Below are positions 8,089 to 16,271 of a stretch of DNA of 64,000 nucleotides, piece by piece. Under the pieces are notes generated by a model that worked only from the letters and a program-made list of their open reading frames with translations, was not told the DNA's origin and made no database searches. The stretch comes from Lachnospiraceae bacterium (GTDB lineage: Bacteria; Bacillota; Clostridia; Lachnospirales; Lachnospiraceae): the NCBI GenBank assembly GCA_019421365.1, contig JAHZFJ010000001.1, positions 109,944-173,943 on the forward strand. Direction: 5' to 3'. The position numbers and the translations under genes are program-made. Positions within the stretch are counted from its first letter, which is position 1. Each line of letters begins with the position of its first letter.

Positions 8089-9351
8089 ATGTATAAATGT
8101 AGTTTAGATAGAATGTCAGATAAAATCAAAACGTTTTCAACGTTTGGAGATGCTGGTCATGGTGGGATTACAAGATACTCCTTATCAGCAGAAGCACTTA
8201 TGGCAAGAAATGAATTTAAAAAACGTATGGAAGCAATTGGGGCAATAATTGAAGTAGATGATGTTGCGAACATGTATGCAACACTTACTGGAAGCGATCC
8301 AGATGCAAAGCGTATTGTTATGGGCTCTCACGTGGACTCTGTTAAGAATGGTGGTAACTACGATGGGATTCTTGGAGTTATGTCAGCCATGGAAGTTCTT
8401 GAAACAGTCGCAGATCAGAACATTCCTCATAAACATCCGTTAACTGCAATGATTTGGACCAACGAAGAAGGTTCTCTATATCCACCGGCAATGATGTGTT
8501 CAGGTATTGTATGTTACGATTATCTACCAGAAGATATTCGTGGTAAGTTCAAATATGAAGATATGATGAATTCTAAGAGCATCTTAGATAAGACGAAAAC
8601 ATTTGGCGATGCACTAGAAGCATCTGGTTTCAAAGGTGATAAGGGAAATAGAATCTCGCCACAGAAGTATCAATATATGTTTGAGACACATATTGAACAA
8701 GGACCAATTCTTGAAGATGCAGGAAATACAATTGGCGTAGTTGATTGTGTTCTTGGGATGTTCAATTATCGTGTTCGTTTCTATGGGCAAACCGTTCATG
8801 CGGGGACTTTTCCAATGCCTAAGAGACGTGATGCATTCTATGCAGCATCGAAAGCACTTTGTTACTTACATGACGAAATTGATCAATTAGGAGTAGATGA
8901 CTTGGTTTACACAACTGGAGAAGTTGTATGTCACCCTTGTGTTCATACTTGTGTACCAGATTACTTTGATTTTTCAATAGACGCAAGACATGAAGACCCA
9001 GAAGTACTTGATAAAGTATTAGCAATTGTTAAAAGTGTAGCTAATAAAGAATGGAGTGGATGTACTTGCGAAGTTGTAAGAGCTTGGAACCGTGATACTG
9101 TTTATTGGGATAAGAAATTAGTGTCTTATGTTAAGACAGCAGCAGAAGAATTAGGAGTAAAGCATCAATACATTCACTCTGGTGCAGGTCATGATGCTCA
9201 ATTTGTAGCATATATGTTACCAACAACAATGATTTTTGTTCAGTCAAAAGACGGTTTATCACACTGTGAGCCAGAATATTCAACACCAGAACATTGTACA
9301 GAGGGCGCTACAGTTATGTTAAATGCTGTATTGAAAGCGGATGCTGAATAG
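8089..9351 (+). CDS. M20-family N-carbamoyl-amino-acid amidohydrolase (beta-ureidopropionase/allantoate amidohydrolase type)
   Basis: This 420-residue zinc hydrolase belongs to the hydantoinase/carbamoylase branch of peptidase M20, which releases CO2 and ammonia from N-carbamoyl amino acids or allantoate. Metal-site motifs are GSHVDSV, NYDGILGV, TNEEGS, FETHIEQGP and SGAGHDAQ; the dimerisation-lid region lies in the middle third. It follows dehydrogenase and dihydropyrimidinase genes, so the third step of reductive pyrimidine catabolism (N-carbamoyl-beta-alanine to beta-alanine) is the best inference. The start at 8089 has GAAAGGTGG eight bases upstream; an in-frame site at 8077 lies within the RBS. 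Confidence 0.88.
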   Translation: MYKCSLDRMSDKIKTFSTFGDAGHGGITRYSLSAEALMARNEFKKRMEAIGAIIEVDDVANMYATLTGSDPDAKRIVMGSHVDSVKNGGNYDGILGVMSAMEVLETVADQNIPHKHPLTAMIWTNEEGSLYPPAMMCSGIVCYDYLPEDIRGKFKYEDMMNSKSILDKTKTFGDALEASGFKGDKGNRISPQKYQYMFETHIEQGPILEDAGNTIGVVDCVLGMFNYRVRFYGQTVHAGTFPMPKRRDAFYAASKALCYLHDEIDQLGVDDLVYTTGEVVCHPCVHTCVPDYFDFSIDARHEDPEVLDKVLAIVKSVANKEWSGCTCEVVRAWNRDTVYWDKKLVSYVKTAAEELGVKHQYIHSGAGHDAQFVAYMLPTTMIFVQSKDGLSHCEPEYSTPEHCTEGATVMLNAVLKADAE

Positions 9352-9383
9352 GTAAAACTATATTGTAGCAAAGGGGGATTGCA

Positions 9384-10007
9384 ATGAAGAATTATGTAAT
9401 AACGATTGCAAGAGGTTTCGGTAGCGGTGGAAAAGAGATTGCAATTAAATTAGCGGGGGAACTTCAGATTCCTTGTTATGAAAGACAAATCCTAACCATG
9501 GCCTCTCAGATGAGTGGTATTGATGAAAGTGAGTTTGTATCAGTTGATGAGAAATTACATGGGAGTTATTTTACGAATCTATTGAAGTCAGTTCCTTATA
9601 GCACTGTTGTTGAGCCCTCGGAAAAAGATTTTGTATCAGATATAAATCTATATAATATTCAAGCAGAAATTATTAGAAACTTAGCAAAGACAGAAGCCTG
9701 TATTATAGTGGGAAAATGTGCAGACTATGTTCTAAGGCAATATAGTAATGTGATTAGTATATATATTGAAGCTCCACGTTATGCCTGTGTAGCTTCGATC
9801 ATGAATAAGATGAATGTTTCTGAAGAAAGAGCTCATCAATTAATAAAGAAAACAGATAAATATAGAAGCAATTATTACAAATATTATACTGGTGGTAAAG
9901 ATTGGACGAATCCAATAAATTATCATTTGGTACTTAATAGTGATCGTATTGGTAGAGAAGATTGTGTGAATCTAATTAAGGAGTATATTAAAATTAAATT
10001 CAAGTAG
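9384..10007 (+). CDS. Cytidylate kinase-like family protein
   Basis: A 207-residue P-loop protein with GFGSGGKE at residues 10-17 and overall resemblance to the cytidylate-kinase-like family (Cytidylate_kin2) common in clostridia. Functionally such proteins are mostly uncharacterised; some are bona fide nucleoside monophosphate kinases. It has a strong RBS (AAAGGGGG), lies 32 bases after the amidohydrolase and 17 bases before the PucR gene, so it is probably co-transcribed. A nucleotide-salvage role would fit the pyrimidine theme, but that is inference. Confidence 0.75.
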   Translation: MKNYVITIARGFGSGGKEIAIKLAGELQIPCYERQILTMASQMSGIDESEFVSVDEKLHGSYFTNLLKSVPYSTVVEPSEKDFVSDINLYNIQAEIIRNLAKTEACIIVGKCADYVLRQYSNVISIYIEAPRYACVASIMNKMNVSEERAHQLIKKTDKYRSNYYKYYTGGKDWTNPINYHLVLNSDRIGREDCVNLIKEYIKIKFK

Positions 10008-10024
10008 GAAACGAGTGATGCGAT

Positions 10025-11176
10025 ATGGCAATACACCTTCAAAAATTATGTCAAAACTCTGATTACTTGTATGGAATGCGTATTCTTGCAGGTGAACAGA
10101 ACATGAATAAGATTGTTCAATGGGTACATACAATAGAAGACATTGAGGCGAGTAGCTTTTTACGTGGTGGTGAATTGATATTCACCACTGGTATTGCAAG
10201 AAGAGAAGGCAACTGGTTGATCCCCTTTGTTAAGAATTTAGTTGAAAAAGAAGCTGCTGGTCTTGTAGTCAATGTTGGTCCATACATTGATAAGGTAACG
10301 CTTGAAGTACTTGAATATGCGAATGAAGAACATTTCCCCATATTAGAGGTACCTTGGAAAACAAGACTAGTTGATATTACAAGAGATTTTTGCAATCAGA
10401 TTATTAAAGATGAACAACGAGAAGAACAACTATCTACAGCGCTTAAGAAGCTTATAGAAACCACTTATGATATGGAAAATCAAATTCAAGTGGTTGAAAA
10501 GTATGGATTTCATAGAGATGATACTTATTGTGTAGTGGGGATTCGCGCTCTCAAACTTGGTGATAATCAAAGTGTAGATGATTTTGTGATTAATAAAATA
10601 CAAGAAGCGGCAGCAGATCTACTTAATAGTATTAGTATTTTCTTGCAGAAACAAACAATTTGTATGGTATTCATCGGCTGTTCAAGTGCAAATATTGAAA
10701 TGGTAATTGATAATATTGTTAAAATGTGCCATAATGATAATAGTGAAGTTCATATAGGTATAGGACCGAACGTAAATAACATTTCTTTAATATCAAGAAG
10801 TTATTATCGGGCAATGCGAGTTATGATTTTATCGGCCAATACTTCAAGTTCATATTTAGCATTTGATAAATTAGATAGTAGAAAGATTTTAATATCAGTT
10901 GATGAAACGAGAATTCTAAGAGAGTATTATCGAGATACTTTGGGAAATCTAGAAGATTATGATAAGGAACATGAAACTAGTTATGTAGAATTGTTGCAAC
11001 GATATATAGCATGTGATGGAAGTATACAAAAAATCGCTGAAGAAGAGAATGTACATCGTAATACGATTAATTATCAGTTAAATAAGATCAAAAAAATATT
11101 AGAAAGCGAAATCAGTACATTAGACGACAAGTTCCAATTGATGTTAGCTTTTCGTATTAAAGAGATATCTCAGTGA
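10025..11176 (+). CDS. PucR-family transcriptional regulator
   Basis: A 383-residue regulator with an N-terminal PucR domain (FLRGGELIFTTG around residue 40-52) and a C-terminal HTH_30 helix-turn-helix (LLQRYIACDGSIQKIAEEENVHRNTINYQLNKI, residues about 318-350). The family controls purine and related nitrogen-compound catabolism, as PucR does in Bacillus subtilis. Its position at the end of the cluster suggests it senses a substrate or intermediate of this pathway. The stop codon lies inside the terminator stem. Confidence 0.88.
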   Translation: MAIHLQKLCQNSDYLYGMRILAGEQNMNKIVQWVHTIEDIEASSFLRGGELIFTTGIARREGNWLIPFVKNLVEKEAAGLVVNVGPYIDKVTLEVLEYANEEHFPILEVPWKTRLVDITRDFCNQIIKDEQREEQLSTALKKLIETTYDMENQIQVVEKYGFHRDDTYCVVGIRALKLGDNQSVDDFVINKIQEAAADLLNSISIFLQKQTICMVFIGCSSANIEMVIDNIVKMCHNDNSEVHIGIGPNVNNISLISRSYYRAMRVMILSANTSSSYLAFDKLDSRKILISVDETRILREYYRDTLGNLEDYDKEHETSYVELLQRYIACDGSIQKIAEEENVHRNTINYQLNKIKKILESEISTLDDKFQLMLAFRIKEISQ

Positions 11177-11206
11177 GGAGAAAAAAACCTCACTGAGCTT
11201 TTTTTT
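11169..11206 (+). terminator. Intrinsic terminator ending the pyrimidine-type operon
   Basis: CTCAGTGAGG and CCTCACTGAG form a perfect 10-bp stem followed by eight T. The stem contains the pucR-like stop codon. This is a strong operon end. Confidence 0.93.
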
Positions 11207-11316
11207 GGTTATGGTAAGGGTGATACAAAACTCGTATATATTTTCGCAGTATCTCCGCTGGCATACTATAACACAAAACACGCTACACACTTTTTGAAAG
11301 GAGCAAGTGACATAAT

Positions 11317-12057
11317 ATGGGCGAATCATGGCATGGTAAATTAGCAGTTGTAAGTGATTTGATTTATAAGATTTATGCTATTCATAACGTAAGTGATATG
11401 GCTAGTCGACTATTCGAGAGTTTGAGAATGTTCATTGAATATGATGCTGCTGATTTGTATCTATATGACGAATTTAATAAGGAATATGTGCTAAGTAACT
11501 CGTTACAATATCATGCAAAAGACAAAAGGACAGAGAGGGAGCTAGGTCTTAATACAGATATTCTTGATAAGAATACGAATTTTGTATATAGAGAGTCAGA
11601 TTATCAGAAAGAGGATTTGATAGAACGAAGAAGATATCTTCATACATTTTATAAGGAGAATCAATTCCAATATGCCGTACATATTGTTCTTTCTTATGAA
11701 GGTAAGAGAGTGGGGGTAATAAATCTATATCGCTATATCGGAAATCAAGACTTTGAATATGATGATATGGCAATTTGTAATGTGCTAAAAGAACATCTTG
11801 CATTGCGATTATCTACAGAGGTACGAGAACAATCAGGAGTGAAATACACAGTTAGTGAAGTTGTTAATCGATTTAGTCTGACACCTAGAGAAACCCAAGT
11901 CCTTAAAAAAATGTTAGCAGGAAAAGATAATTTTCAGATTAGTGACGAGATGATGATTAGTATATTTACAATTAAGAAACATATCATGAATATCTATCGT
12001 AAATTAGAAATCAGTAGTCGCACCCAACTGTTTAAGAAGGTTAAGGAATTTGAATAG
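11317..12057 (+). CDS. LuxR-type transcriptional regulator with GAF-like sensor domain
   Basis: The 246-residue protein has an N-terminal region of about 165 residues resembling a GAF fold (ADLYLYDEF, VGVINLYRY) and a C-terminal LuxR/GerE helix-turn-helix (FSLTPRETQVLKKMLAGKDNFQISDEM..TIKKHIMNIYRKL). It has no receiver domain, so it is a one-component regulator whose ligand is unknown. AAAGGAG precedes the start by 13 bases, a little long. It is monocistronic by spacing, and its target is not evident. Confidence 0.78.
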   Translation: MGESWHGKLAVVSDLIYKIYAIHNVSDMASRLFESLRMFIEYDAADLYLYDEFNKEYVLSNSLQYHAKDKRTERELGLNTDILDKNTNFVYRESDYQKEDLIERRRYLHTFYKENQFQYAVHIVLSYEGKRVGVINLYRYIGNQDFEYDDMAICNVLKEHLALRLSTEVREQSGVKYTVSEVVNRFSLTPRETQVLKKMLAGKDNFQISDEMMISIFTIKKHIMNIYRKLEISSRTQLFKKVKEFE

Positions 12058-12071
12058 TTTGGCATATTGCA

Positions 12072-12100
12072 TTGTTTTTTAATACTAACTATATTATAAT
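12072..12100 (+). promoter_or_regulatory. Sigma-A-type promoter of the M3 peptidase gene
   Basis: TTGTTT and a perfect TATAAT are 17 bases apart, ending 39 bases before the peptidase start codon. Confidence 0.75.
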
Positions 12101-12139
12101 ATTTTCATTATATAAAACGGATATAGGAAGGATAATTAA

Positions 12140-13843
12140 ATGGAAAATTTTAAGTTTAGTGAATTAGAGTACATACGACCAGATTTTGATGCCTTTAAGA
12201 AAGAGCTTGAAGAAACTACAAAAAAAGTGCAAGAAGCAACAAGCTATGAAGTTATGAGAGATGCAATGCTTGCAATCTTAGAGAGTTCAGGCGATCTTGA
12301 GTTTATGTGCACAATTGCACAAATCCGTAATACTTTAGATACGACAGATGAGTTCTATGAAAAAGAAGTTGAATTCATTACTATGACGGCACCTACAACA
12401 ATGGAAGCTAATATTGAACTAAATAAAGCAATTCTTGCTAGTCCGTATGTTGCTGATATTGAGAAGGAATATGGGAAACAGCTATTAATCGGTTTGCAAA
12501 GAGAGGTAGATAGTTTTAATCCTGATTTAGTACCATATATGCAAAGGGAAGGTCTATTAACGACACAATACCAAAAGCTTATGGCAACAGCTAAGATTCC
12601 ATTCGATGGACAGACATTAAATCTATATGGTATCCAGAAATATTTTGAAAGCCCAGATCGTGAAACTCGTAAGAAAGCATTCAAAGCGTATTCAGACTTT
12701 TATCATGATAATGAAGAAGAGATGGAAAATATCTTTGGAGAGTTAGTTGATATCCGTAATAAGATGGGAAGAAGTCTTGGTGATGAAAACTTCATCAATC
12801 TTGGATACAAACAACAAGGAAGATCGGATTATGGACAAGAAGAGGTTGCTAAGTTCAGAGAGCAAGTTCGTGAAGAAATCGTTCCATTATGTGAAGAATT
12901 ATATAAAGCACAGGCAAGACGTATCGGTGTTGATAAGATTAAAGTATACGATGAAAAATTCGTATTCCCAGATGGCAATGCACAGCCAATGGGTGATGAT
13001 GATTTCATGATTGATAGGGCAAGAGAGATGTATCATGATATTAGCAAAGAAACTGGTGAATTCATTGATTACATGATTGAACATGAATTAATGGATCTTA
13101 AGAATAAACCAAACAAAGCTTCAACAGGATACATGACATACCTTACACCATTAAAGGCTCCATATGTATTTTCATGCTTTAACCATACAATTTTTGATAT
13201 GCAAGTACTTACCCATGAACTTGGCCATGCTTTTGCAGGGTACCAAGCTATGCGTCATCAGCCAATTACAAATTATTATAGTGAATCAACAGATATTGCT
13301 GAGATTCATTCTATGGCAATGGAACAATTCGCTTATCCATATGTAGAACAATTCTTTGGTAAAGATGCTGATAAATATCGTTTCGCACATCTTCAAGAAG
13401 CAGTTACGTTTGTACCATTTGGTGTTGCAGTTGACGAGTTCCAACATATTATGTATGCCAATCCAGATTTAACGCCAAAAGAACGTACGTATGAATGGCG
13501 TAAACTTGAACAAAAGTACATGCCATGGAGAGATTATGAAGAGGATGAGTTTATGGAACGTGGTGGTTTCTGGTATCACAAACTTCATATTTTCCTATAC
13601 CCATTCTATTACATTAATTATACATTAACTACAATGGGTGCAATGGAACTTAAGAAACGTTATGCGGAGAATAAGGAAGAAGCTTGGAATGATTACATGA
13701 AATTATGTAATGTAGGTGGAAGTTTGAGCTATCTTGAAACATTAAGAAATTCAAACTTAGCAATTCCGTTTGAAGAAGGAAGCGTTAAGAAAGCTATGTC
13801 TTATGTTAAAGAGATTTTATTAGAACAAATTAAAGATATGTAA
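12140..13843 (+). CDS. pepF: M3 family oligoendopeptidase (PepF-like)
   Basis: A 567-residue cytoplasmic zinc peptidase that degrades short peptides. The HELGH metal motif (HExxH) is at residues 359-363, and the third ligand is expected in ESTDIAEIHSMAMEQ just downstream. Length and the tail (WNDYMKLCNVGGSLSYLETL) match the M3B PepF-type clade found in clostridia. It has its own promoter, AGGAAGGA before the start, and a terminator after it, so it is probably monocistronic. Confidence 0.9.
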   Translation: MENFKFSELEYIRPDFDAFKKELEETTKKVQEATSYEVMRDAMLAILESSGDLEFMCTIAQIRNTLDTTDEFYEKEVEFITMTAPTTMEANIELNKAILASPYVADIEKEYGKQLLIGLQREVDSFNPDLVPYMQREGLLTTQYQKLMATAKIPFDGQTLNLYGIQKYFESPDRETRKKAFKAYSDFYHDNEEEMENIFGELVDIRNKMGRSLGDENFINLGYKQQGRSDYGQEEVAKFREQVREEIVPLCEELYKAQARRIGVDKIKVYDEKFVFPDGNAQPMGDDDFMIDRAREMYHDISKETGEFIDYMIEHELMDLKNKPNKASTGYMTYLTPLKAPYVFSCFNHTIFDMQVLTHELGHAFAGYQAMRHQPITNYYSESTDIAEIHSMAMEQFAYPYVEQFFGKDADKYRFAHLQEAVTFVPFGVAVDEFQHIMYANPDLTPKERTYEWRKLEQKYMPWRDYEEDEFMERGGFWYHKLHIFLYPFYYINYTLTTMGAMELKKRYAENKEEAWNDYMKLCNVGGSLSYLETLRNSNLAIPFEEGSVKKAMSYVKEILLEQIKDM

Positions 13844-13861
13844 TAGAATCTAGTTATGTAT

Positions 13862-13915
13862 AAAGGGATTTTGCTAAGAGTGTTCAGTTTATGAGCACTT
13901 TGCAAGTCCCTTTTT
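13862..13915 (+). terminator. Intrinsic terminator after M3 peptidase
   Basis: AAGGGATTTTGC with AAGAGTG pairs imperfectly with GCACTTTGCAAGTCCCTT, then TTTT. It ends the peptidase transcript. Confidence 0.85.
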
Positions 13916-13987
13916 GTATTTAGAGTAATTCTTAATAATTTTCTTATTGATTTCTAATCATTGTAGTTTATCATATAAATATATAGC

Positions 13988-14056
13988 TCAAACTTTGCGC
14001 TTAAAAAACTTTATTTAGAGTAGTTGATACTCCTCGAAATCTTCAAGTGCAAAGTT
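13988..14056 (+). repeat. Small structured intergenic repeat (short member of family B)
   Basis: AACTTTGCGCTT (13991) pairs with AAGTGCAAAGTT (14045) over 12 pairs with one G-U, enclosing a hairpin GAGTA/TACTC. The flanks CTCAAACTT, AAAACTT-A-TTA-AGTAG and AATCTTCAAGTG recur at 32669-32875, where the stem sequence differs but still pairs and the interior is much larger. It lies 30 bases upstream of the tubby-like gene. Confidence 0.65.
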
Positions 14057-14085
14057 ACAGTTTTTGAAAGGGAAGGGTATTTAGA

Positions 14086-14562
14086 ATGAAATTATTAATT
14101 AAACAAAGAGTTTTTTCGTGGTCAGATACATATGATGTTTATGATGAGTATGGCAATGCGAAATATTATGTAAAAGGAGAGCTGTTCTCTCTTGGGCACC
14201 AAATTCATGTATATGATTCGCGTACGAGAGAAGAAATAGGAGTGATACATCAAAAGTTATTATCTTTTATGCCTCGGTTTGAAGTGGAGATTAGAGGTCA
14301 TGTGATTGGTGAGATTCAGAAGAAGTTTACATTATTCCGTCCTAGATATGAAATCGAATATAATGGCTGGAGTGTAGATGGAGACTTTTTAGGTTGGAAT
14401 TACGAGGTTTTGAATGGCAGTTATAAAGTTATGCAGATTGAGAAAGAGATTCTACATTGGGGCGATACCTATGTAATAGACTTTAGCAATCCCGAAGATG
14501 AAATCCAAGGATTAATGCTAGTAATTGCCATAGATGCCGCGAATTGTTCACAGGGAGATTAA
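14086..14562 (+). CDS. LURP-one-related / tubby-like barrel protein
   Basis: A 158-residue soluble protein matching the LURP-one-related family (PF04525): start MKLLIKQRVFSWSDTYDVYDEYGN, then repeated short beta-strand segments (FSLGHQIHVYD, GEIQKKFTLFRPRYEIE, WSVDGDFLGWNYEV). Bacterial members such as YxjI have no established function; the fold is like the tubby C-terminal barrel. It begins after GGGAAGGG and is likely read with the preceding leader repeat or with its own unseen promoter. Confidence 0.8.
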   Translation: MKLLIKQRVFSWSDTYDVYDEYGNAKYYVKGELFSLGHQIHVYDSRTREEIGVIHQKLLSFMPRFEVEIRGHVIGEIQKKFTLFRPRYEIEYNGWSVDGDFLGWNYEVLNGSYKVMQIEKEILHWGDTYVIDFSNPEDEIQGLMLVIAIDAANCSQGD

Positions 14563-14570
14563 ATATTGAC

Positions 14571-14601
14571 TTGTATTTTTTTCTTAAAAGTTTATTATAA
14601 T
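14571..14601 (+). promoter_or_regulatory. Possible promoter of corA-like gene
   Basis: TTGTAT and a perfect TATAAT are separated by 19 bases, with the start codon 35 bases downstream. A TTGACT at 14566 would give a spacing of 24, too long. Confidence 0.5.
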
Positions 14602-14635
14602 AGTAATTAAATATATAAAAGATAGGAGGCCGGTC

Positions 14636-15547
14636 ATGTATTTTCGAGTAGATAGTGAACAGGTGATACCTGTTGACAAGAATACATTTCTTGAGGAACG
14701 AAGCGTAGTTGCAGTTTATAATCGGAAGCAATGGGAAGAAGAGAAAGAGTTACAGAACACCTATCAACTAACACAATCCATTGAAAATGTGCATTTTTGT
14801 AAAGTTGAGCGCCACATTGGGTATCTATTTGGAACTTGCTATGTTCCAATTCCTAAAGAACATATGAGACATAAGGAATTTGTATTTTATATATTGGAAG
14901 GAAAAATTATCTTTATAGACGATAGTAATACAATTGTAGAAGAAATCAATCATATTGTAGAACAGAAGCTTCGTCGTAATTATTCATTAGAACGTCTCCT
15001 TTATGATCTGCTCATAAATTTAATTGAAAACGATTTGTTATTCCTTGAATTAATCGAGCAAGAGATTTCTAAGATTGAAGAGTATGTATTAAGAGGAACT
15101 CTCGATAATTTTAATACGAAGATGTTAGAGATTAAGAAGATGATTGCAAAATTATATCGTTATTATAGCCAAATGACGGATTTGGGTGAAGAAATTCTAG
15201 ATAATGAAGATGAGTTTTTTGATAAGGAAGGTTATGCTACATTCCGTGTATTTACTGACCGTGCTTCTAGGTTACAGAATGAGACACAGACATTACGTGA
15301 ATATGCAATGCAAGTACAAGATGTGTATCAATCTGAAATCGGTATAAGGCAGAATAATGTAATGAAAGTCTTAACTATAGTGACAACAATATTCTTACCT
15401 CTTACTTTGATTGTTGGTTGGTATGGTATGAATTTTGTTTATATGCCAGAGATATCTTGGGTATATGGTTATCCTATGGTCATTCTAATCAGCGCATTAA
15501 TCGTAATAGGAAGCTTATTATTATTCAAAAAGAAAAAATACTGGTAG
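14636..15547 (+). CDS. CorA-family magnesium/divalent cation transporter
   Basis: A 303-residue protein with a long cytoplasmic, coiled-coil-rich N-terminal domain and two C-terminal membrane helices. The diagnostic GMN triad sits between them (GWYGMNFVYMPE), with the second helix and a KKKK tail at the end. CorA proteins form pentameric channels for Mg2+ or related ions. It has AGGAGG before the start and a 19-spaced promoter upstream. The exact ion (Mg, Co or Zn export as in ZntB) cannot be told, though the MPE loop favours Mg-type. Confidence 0.9.
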   Translation: MYFRVDSEQVIPVDKNTFLEERSVVAVYNRKQWEEEKELQNTYQLTQSIENVHFCKVERHIGYLFGTCYVPIPKEHMRHKEFVFYILEGKIIFIDDSNTIVEEINHIVEQKLRRNYSLERLLYDLLINLIENDLLFLELIEQEISKIEEYVLRGTLDNFNTKMLEIKKMIAKLYRYYSQMTDLGEEILDNEDEFFDKEGYATFRVFTDRASRLQNETQTLREYAMQVQDVYQSEIGIRQNNVMKVLTIVTTIFLPLTLIVGWYGMNFVYMPEISWVYGYPMVILISALIVIGSLLLFKKKKYW

Positions 15548-15621
15548 TTATTATTACGTGCATTTTAATGAAATCAATTTAAGAATTAATTCTTTGAAGC
15601 CAACCACTACAAAATTAATTC

Positions 15622-15650
15622 TTGACAATAAATTTAAATTGAAATACAAT
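15622..15650 (+). promoter_or_regulatory. Promoter of marR-like gene
   Basis: TTGACA and TACAAT are 17 bases apart; the putative MarR operator begins at the last base of the -10 element. Coordinates may be off by one base. Confidence 0.85.
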
Positions 15651-15665
15651 GTTAGGGAGCTAACA
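15650..15665 (+). promoter_or_regulatory. Putative MarR operator, site 1
   Basis: TGTTAGGGAGCTAACA is an inverted repeat (TGTTAG/CTAACA) abutting the -10 box. Nearly the same 16-mer occurs again at about 16203-16218 before the ABC genes (14 of 16 identical), so the MarR protein probably represses itself and the exporter. Confidence 0.75.
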
Positions 15666-15681
15666 AAAAGGAGGAGATTGC

Positions 15682-16125
15682 TTGCTACCAACTCAGCCAA
15701 TCGGTTTTGAAATTAAAACGGTTTCAAATCTAATAATGAGGAATATGGATTCTAAACTTGCAAAGATTCATAATAAAAATTTTACGAAGATGCATGGGTG
15801 GATTACTAGATACATACATGAAGAGAGTAAGAATCGTGATGTTTTCCAAAAAGATATTGAGAATGAATTTAAGATTCGTCGTTCAACAGCGACGGGAATC
15901 TTGCAGTTGATGGAGAAAAACGGTTATATTAACCGCCTTCCTGTTGCACATGATGCTAGGCTTAAAAAGTTGGTACTTACGCAAAAAGCAATCGATCTGA
16001 ATGCAGAGATTCGTAAGAATATCAACGAATTTGAACATGAACTTTCTGACTGCTTGACGAAGGAAGAACAAGAGATGTTTTTCCAAATTACAGCTAAGCT
16101 TAGAAAGAAATTAGAACAAAATTGA
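15682..16125 (+). CDS. MarR-family transcriptional repressor
   Basis: A 147-residue winged-helix regulator; the recognition region is FQKDIENEFKIRRSTATGILQLMEKNGYINR, and the wing is followed by DARLKKLVLT. The start is TTG after GGAGGAG; the next in-frame ATG is 17 codons in and has no comparable RBS. Its promoter contains a palindrome that recurs upstream of the divergently sized but co-oriented ABC exporter genes. MarR repressors of this arrangement typically release on binding the exported compound. Confidence 0.88.
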   Translation: MLPTQPIGFEIKTVSNLIMRNMDSKLAKIHNKNFTKMHGWITRYIHEESKNRDVFQKDIENEFKIRRSTATGILQLMEKNGYINRLPVAHDARLKKLVLTQKAIDLNAEIRKNINEFEHELSDCLTKEEQEMFFQITAKLRKKLEQN

Positions 16126-16153
16126 AAAGTATGATACGTACTTTTCTTTTTTT
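16125..16153 (+). terminator. Intrinsic terminator after marR
   Basis: AAAAGTA and TACTTTT form a seven-pair stem followed by C and seven T. Confidence 0.8.
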
Positions 16154-16158
16154 ACGAC

Positions 16159-16193
16159 AATAGAAAGTTTGCAACATTACTTTCTATTCTTTT
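16159..16193 (+). terminator. Second terminator hairpin between marR and ABC genes
   Basis: AATAGAAAGT and ACTTTCTATT form a perfect 10-bp stem followed by CTTTT. Two terminators in tandem separate marR from the exporter genes, so the latter need their own promoter or a regulated readthrough. Confidence 0.75.
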
Positions 16194-16202
16194 AGTTGAG
16201 AT

Positions 16203-16218
16203 TGTTAGGAAGCTTACA
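16203..16218 (+). promoter_or_regulatory. Putative MarR operator, site 2
   Basis: TGTTAGGAAGCTTACA matches the marR promoter palindrome at 14 of 16 positions. A further CTAACAA half-site follows at 16227. It lies about 55 bases before the first ABC gene start. Confidence 0.7.
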
Positions 16219-16271
16219 GATAGAGACTAACAAATTAAAACTAAAAAATATTAACTAATAGGAGGAAACAT

